From Chlamydoabsidia padenii (Eukaryota > Mucoromycota > Mucoromycetes > Mucorales > Cunninghamellaceae): DNA of 64,000 nucleotides. The notes under the pieces were generated by a model. The model was not told the DNA's origin. It ran no database searches and was given only the letters and a program-made list of their open reading frames with translations. The DNA lies in the NCBI GenBank assembly GCA_025330725.1, contig JAIWND010000046.1, forward strand, positions 1 to 64,000, read 5' to 3'. The position numbers and the translations under genes are program-made. This document shows, one piece after another, positions 58,570-64,000 of the stretch (position 1 is the stretch's first letter; each line of letters opens with the position of its first letter).

Positions 58570-58770
58570 GGTAGCGGCATAAACCGGGAATTGAAAAGCA
58601 GATCAGCACCAACCAACGATAATATCAGTTGATTTGAATTTGTTTACATTTTAAACTCAACAATCAATGAAAAGGAACCTCAAGAAATTATTCTTGAAGA
58701 CCACCTGTAATCTTTAATAGGCCTACAACACCAAACTGAAGTACTCCAGCCATTGCAAAGCTACGGTGGT
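58570..58770. other. Spacer upstream of the Fanzor reading frame
   Basis: AT-rich. A possible extra 5' exon may lie at about 58664-58715, but no splice pair is convincing. Confidence 0.4.
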
Positions 58771-60371
58771 ATGTCCGTCAAGGATATAATATTGTACAAA
58801 AAGCGCTTCAAAAACCAAGCCATACTTTTAAGAAAAGGTAAGTGTTATGCAATTTGGAATGAAGAACATGATCATTTTTGCTAACCTCTTTTTCTTTTTG
58901 AAAAAACAAATATACATAGCACGACGGGTACTTGATCAACGTATTGACTCTGGCAGTGACGACGGTGATGGCAGTGGTGAAGACTTGGACGACAATGTTT
59001 CCAATCCATCGGTGTCTTCGGCGTCCACAAGAGGCTCTTCCTCTAGACAACTGGCTGGCTCGAAACGCAAGCGCAAGCAAACAATTGGTGAAAAGTCGGC
59101 CAAAGGCGCAGCTAATCAACAACGAAAGAGTCTTTCCAGCAAGAAGTCACTGAAGCCTTGCACAGCATGTATCAACCACAATCGACTCGACACAGCTTAC
59201 AGCCACACTCGAACCACCAACTCTCTTTGTCCTGTCCCTTATATGTTGGCACAGCAGCAGCAGCAACAACAACAGCAACAAGAACACCAAGAGGAACACC
59301 AAGAGGAACACCAACAGGGACACCAACAGGAACAAGAACAACAACAACAACAAGGACAACAGCAACAACGGCCAACAACAACGATCACCCGGAAAATTGG
59401 ATTAAGATCAGTATTGAATATCGACAATCTAAATAATCATGAACGTATCCTGAACGGAATCAACGAGGTGGTTGTCTTCATTCGATACATTGTCATCAAA
59501 GCGCACCTATTTGTCACCTATTTTGTATACAGCAATCTGGATAACGGCAGACCTGTTCCAAAACAGCTTTTTACCAAAAGTTTCTTCTATGCGGTCTACC
59601 AACTTATAATTGGTGGTAAAATATCTGTCAACAATACTATCAGTCAACAACTGGCAACAAAAATACATCACTCTAATCAGCAAATGAATCCAACTGCAGA
59701 CCGTATGGCAGTTTTCAATGTCCAAAAGATTCACGGTGGTATAGCGTATTCTCATTGTACTGCAACTATCTTCGACCATTACGCGACTCTCCTTACGAAT
59801 CGGATAACTGAAGAAATGATGCAATGGATGGCAAATATCTACTCATTACGATTACGAGAACGACAAACACAGCCACAACAACAGCAACGACCGGAATTTG
59901 ATCTTCAACATGGACTGCGTCATGAAGAGGAACAACAGCATCATCAACAACAACAGCAATATCAACTAGAATTGCTACAACAACACCAGTCGCAAAGCCA
60001 ATACTATCTTCAGCAGCAACAATACCATCAGGTTCAACAGAACTATCATCAAGATCAGCAGCGGCAGCATCGACAGCAGCAGCAAAACCACAAAGATCAA
60101 CAACAGCAGCATCAACAGCGACAGCAACATGATGATGAAAGGTCACAACAACATCATCAGCAATAGGGTGGATATCATCAACAACAGAGCCAATATCACC
60201 AAGATCAACTTCGTTATCATGAAATGCAAGAACAACACCATAATGATCAGCAGGCGTATCATCAAGAGCAAGATCAGTATTGTCAACAACAGCAAGAGCA
60301 TCACAATCTACAGGAACGACATCACCAGCAACAACAACAGTATCATGAGCGCCAAAGTCAATACCACCATG

Positions 60372-60403
<32 letters not shown>

Positions 60404-62297
60404 ACCAATGTAAGTGGTGCAATAAAAATATCAGGTAAATGGATATGTAACTCACAGATTGCCAAATTTTATTTAAAGGTACTGACAAAAAGTGACTGTG
60501 GCAAGTTTGGGCTCTACATTCTAGAATGCTGCATGAATGACACCAAGGCCCCCCCGGTATTTCCAGTCCATCTCTCAGATCTCTCGAATACTGAAGAAGT
60601 CAATAACGACATTATTTACATCATGGAAGAAGCTGACGTCGACCTTCTGACTATCTTCAACTTTGCGGAACTCCAACAACTTTCTGATAACAGTGCACGA
60701 ATGATCGAAGAACACTACCACACGCTACACCAACGAATCATACATTTGGGAGATGGATTACGCGCCGTCATGAATACTTCTCTTGATCGAATTAACCAGC
60801 TATCACGAATGCCACCAGCAAGCATTACCAGTGGAATATATTTTGCCTTGGAACAGATATCTCAATCTCTTCTGAATTTACTTCGATTACATCAAGAAGC
60901 CGTGGCATTACTTCAAATGGTATCAAATGATTTGGATCTTCAATTCCGGTTATATGATGAACGCTGGTCAGCCACACAAGTGCAATATTTGATTGCACAA
61001 CTACCGGTCAATATTCGAAATCTGGAACACATTATTCAGCAAAATCATTCACTACAAATGTTGGACATGGAAACGACAGAACTGTGTGATCTAATGTACA
61101 TACTGACCATGCAATCCCCCCCCCAATGATGGACAACCTGCGTAACAACCATATTCAACACCAACAACTAAACCAAGGGTACGAAGTGGCACGGCAAATT
61201 TATTTTGAAAACAATGCACTAGGTGATCGGGGCATCCTGGAACGAATATTGGAACAATATCGACTATCCGGCGTAGACATAATCTCGGATCAAACTCGCC
61301 CAGCACTCACAACCGACTATATCTCACGCCACTGCGATATTTTTAGGAAATACGCTTACAAAATCAGTTTGCATATCAACAGCCACAATACAAATCAACT
61401 GCAGGAAGCCAATCCCATCCAAACGATAGTCCCACGATCATGGGCTTATGAACAGATTCGACTACTCGATGAATTCAACAGTATGGGACGACAACGGCGG
61501 GCATCTTTGGTCAACTCAGTCATTAATATTATTCCGGAAACTGGTACCTTGAACCGACAGCGTTTGTAATTTCTATCTGACCAATCTTTCAGGCAGCTTG
61601 AAGAATTGGTTGATGAAACTCGACGGCGCTTACATTGCTCAATGGAATACTTGCACGACCCTCAACAAAACGCGCATCTTCTTCAGCCATGCTTTCGACC
61701 AGTATTAGACCACATCGTTAAAAAACAACAATTATTCAATCTTGTCTCGAAGTCGTCATTCAAGAAAAAATACATCAAGCTCGACAACAGCAGTATGAAA
61801 ACATTGCTTCGATCATTGGGACTTCCAGACTATATTCATAGTGATGATACTTTGTCTCGTTTGCTCGCTTTGGAAAAAGTTCGACCGCGTGATGGTTTTA
61901 TTTGGTCAAAATACATATTAACCGATGGATTCGCCACATCCATATCATTCAAGAAGCCGATCAAAACCGAAGACGCCTTGCCACGCTTGGTGTCTGAAGA
62001 CTTTGAAGATTGGGAATTCAAGTATCTGAATGTGTGGGGTGTGGATCCCGGTGTTACAAATGTGTATGTCGGTAGTAATGGCTCAAGTAATGACTTATAC
62101 AATGACTTCGTAGAAAATGAACGTAAGTGGTTATTTGATGGGGTTGTATGGAATGGGATGGAGGGTTTGTATCAAATCTCATTCGTTATTTATGTGTTCT
62201 TCTTAGGCGCTGGCGCTGGCGCTGGCGATGTGGAACGAAACGATCCTGGTGAGCATGATACTACTGAACATGATGCTACTGAACAAAATGATGGTAA

Positions 62298-62346
<49 letters not shown>

Positions 62347-63316
62347 GACGGCATTCTGACAACTGTTTTCATATTTGTATTTTTAGGTGAAAGTCATGAA
62401 ATACAAAAAATATCTTCTGTTGAATATTACATCAAAGCTGGATTCAAGATGACACTGAACAAGATAAATTCGGCCAAGACAGATGAAATTCGTACCTCTG
62501 AATCAAACATCACCACCAATAGAACCGCCAATTTACCAGGGATACAACAATACATCGATTCAACTTTAGCCGCTTTTGATCCTCTAACGAATTTCTATGG
62601 TCAGATGAATATACAAGGTCTTGATTTTTTGAACTACCAAGGACGACAACGAATGGATCATAAACTTGTGAACATGCTTGTCAATGGTGGGCAGAAGTAT
62701 CGAACTCCCCCTGGCTCTCAAGAACGATTGGACAATGTCGGCCATCAATGAAGACGAAGACGAAGACAAAGACAAAGAACAGTAACAGTCGTAGATGAAG
62801 CTATTCCTATATCTCCTATACCAAAAACAAGGTAAGACTATTTGGTTGGAATTTCACGCGCATTATATACTGATGTTTAACTGATTTTATTTTTGTTGCA
62901 TACAGAAAGTGGAAAAAGGCGCCAACTGATAACGATAACAGTAAGGTCCCCGTGGTGGTATTGGTGATGCCAATTTCGAAAGAAATCAAAAGGGTGCTGG
63001 CTCGTTGGTGGACAAGTGCCGGAAACTACTATTAGCGGCGGAGAAGGCAGGACGACTCGTTTATATCAATATGGGCGAATATCTTACTTCCCAAATATGC
63101 TCAAAATGTGGTGGACGAACTTTGGACCATAATGTGATTCCTCGGCCTGGGCAACTTGCAGAGCGTATGTATTCGGTAGCAGTGTGCAGTCACTGTTCTA
63201 CTGTTTGGCAACGCGACGTGAACGCTTCCCGGAACATGCGCACCCTATTTTTCAACATCGCCATCAATGGATATCGCCCTGGGGCTCTCACAAGACCATC
63301 TTCAACTACCAATTGA
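58771..63316 (+). pseudogene. Fanzor (eukaryotic TnpB-like RNA-guided nuclease family), polyQ-expanded and decayed
   Basis: The ATG at 58771 opens a short exon spliced (58836/58919) to a basic region, an N-terminal helical domain (about 59400-59670), three long Gln/His-rich stretches (59254-59378, 59865-60165, 60176-60405) and a helical region. Then comes the nuclease part: a SKYILTDGFATSISFKK strand region, RuvC-I in WGVDPGVTNVYVG (Asp codon 62044-62046), EYYIKAGF, GDANFERNQKGAG, GEYLTSQICSKCGG and VCSHCSTVWQRDVNASRNM. These give a CxxC/CxxC zinc ribbon (Cys codons 63098-63196), a Glu (63077-63079) and the RuvC-III Asp (63215-63217). All are hallmarks of TnpB/Fanzor. Lesions: TAG 60164, a frameshift at nine C (61116-61124), TAA 61567 (unless a 27-nt intron), TGA 62749, and a frameshift near 62960. 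Neighbouring genes are clean, so decay is real. Function as RNA-guided DNA cutting is known for other Fanzors, not shown here. Confidence 0.82.
62301..62343 (+). repeat. Poly-A tract (~43 A) inside a Fanzor intron
   Basis: In the probable intron 62295-62385 (donor GTAATT after GATG, acceptor TTTTTAG). Confidence 0.9.
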
Positions 63317-63362
63317 TTTTATCCGCATATCAAACATGCGTTGACGTTTACGACGTAAGTTG

Positions 63363-63405
<43 letters not shown>

Positions 63406-64000
63406 TATTGTACTTCATCCAGACTAACTATTTCTTATTTGTCCTTAATGGTTCCTGTCAACTGTCGTTATCTTCACTATGATCTGCCTCAATTCTTTTT
63501 TCCCATGGTCTCAATTCGATTTTCCCGCCGTCCATTTTTATCCGCCCCCATCCAATTTTTATTTTCGCCCGTCCCAAATTCTTTTTCCCCAACCCCAATT
63601 CCATTTTGTCATTGCGCAAATTTATTTTAATAAACTGTATACGTATATCACGACGGGAAAATTTTCGGCGGAGGTGCGGAGAATTCACCGTATGTACGTG
63701 ATTGAGAAGCCCCGTATGTACGGCGTGGAAAATCTGTGTGAAAAAAAAAAAAAATGATCAAAAATTAATTTTAATTAACAATTGACAGGCTCTCAACAAC
63801 AACAGCAACTGATCGACTAGCTAACACTCGAGCTATTTCAACAGATTACTCTATTACAATAACTGAAACGTAGCAACAACTTGGACCGTTAGTAAGTATA
63901 ACATTACTGAATATACAGATTGTAATCATTGCGTTGTTTTTATTTTACAACTTTGATGAGGTGTACTGAAGGACTGGGGACGAAAGTGGCGAAGTTACGG
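63317..64000. other. Right flank of the Fanzor locus
   Basis: Contains about 38 A (63365-63402), the pyrimidine-rich array at 63511-63618, two CCGTATGTACG copies (63689-63699 and 63712-63722), and a second A tract (63741-63754). No gene seen. If this was a Fanzor element, its guide-RNA scaffold would be expected just 3' of the gene, in this stretch; I cannot define one. Confidence 0.45.
63511..63618 (-). repeat. Degenerate ~21-bp tandem array
   Basis: Five units of the form (A)ATT..ATTTT(C/T)CC..CC follow each other about every 20-22 bp on the plus strand, for example AATTCGATTTTCCCGCCGTC then ATTTTTATCCGCCCCCATCC. On the minus strand they read as repeated KIxLG/GKK-like peptides, which is incidental. 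Confidence 0.65.

Noticed and set aside
59793..60488. 231-codon minus-strand frame rich in Val/Asp/Ala
   Set aside because: Antisense of the CAG/CAA/CAT repeats of the Fanzor polyQ region.
1..64000. CRISPR array, tRNA, rRNA or bacterial operon
   Set aside because: The short-period arrays at 58.4 and 63.5 kb lack conserved repeats with unique spacers of CRISPR type; no tRNA cloverleaf or rRNA segment was recognised; genes are intron-containing and eukaryotic.

Overview
The window looks like nuclear DNA of a filamentous fungus, most probably a Mucoromycota/Mucorales species. The evidence is many short GT-AG introns (about 50-120 nt), single-copy eukaryotic housekeeping genes (GATOR2, septin, nucleoporins, GPI transamidase, N-glycosylation), AT-rich spacers, very long homopolymer A/T tracts, and a transposon set (MULE, Tc1/mariner, piggyBac, LINE, Fanzor) typical of early-diverging fungi. 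The organism is an inference; no rRNA or marker gene is present.

Layout. 1-4.2 kb: decayed transposons (a MULE 3' end carrying a C-terminal cysteine-peptidase-like domain, a truncated Tc1/mariner HTH, an unrecognised broken gene). 4.6-5.5 kb: secreted GH16 glucanase. 5.6-9.6 kb: an intact Tc1/mariner transposase, a small C2H2 gene and a frameshifted PD-(D/E)XK-like gene. 9.7-16.6 kb (minus): WDR75/Nan1 and a 5'-truncated MIOS/Sea4. 16.6-22.8 kb: transposon island with a 3.5 kb MULE bounded by 74-bp inverted repeats, two head-to-head LINE relics and an orphan mariner end. 23.2-29.9 kb: septin (Cdc11-like) and nucleoporin NSP1 transcribed divergently, then a sorbitol/xylitol dehydrogenase. 30.0-34.6 kb: a structurally complete piggyBac with TTAA duplications, a foldback repeat, and another MULE relic. 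34.9-58.2 kb: compact gene-rich block with PIG-T/GPI16, a small tail-anchored-like ORF, OSH3, ALG1, a DUF218 protein, an unrecognised gene, SYS1, NUP188 and ECD/SGT1. 58.3-64 kb: a decayed Fanzor (eukaryotic TnpB-like, RNA-guided-nuclease family) gene with polyglutamine expansions, flanked by two short-period repeat arrays.

How it fits together. Housekeeping genes sit in tight islands, often only 30-110 bp apart, and several act in the secretory pathway (ALG1, PIG-T, SYS1, OSH3) or the nuclear pore (NSP1, NUP188); I see no operon-like logic. Transposons are confined to separate islands, and one island boundary coincides with the missing 5' half of MIOS. The most unusual content is the Fanzor locus, the intact piggyBac with a subterminal palindrome, the MULE-peptidase fusion and the PD-(D/E)XK-like gene. 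Exon models were built by hand from splice consensus and reading phase; all totals given are divisible by three, but none was tested against transcripts.
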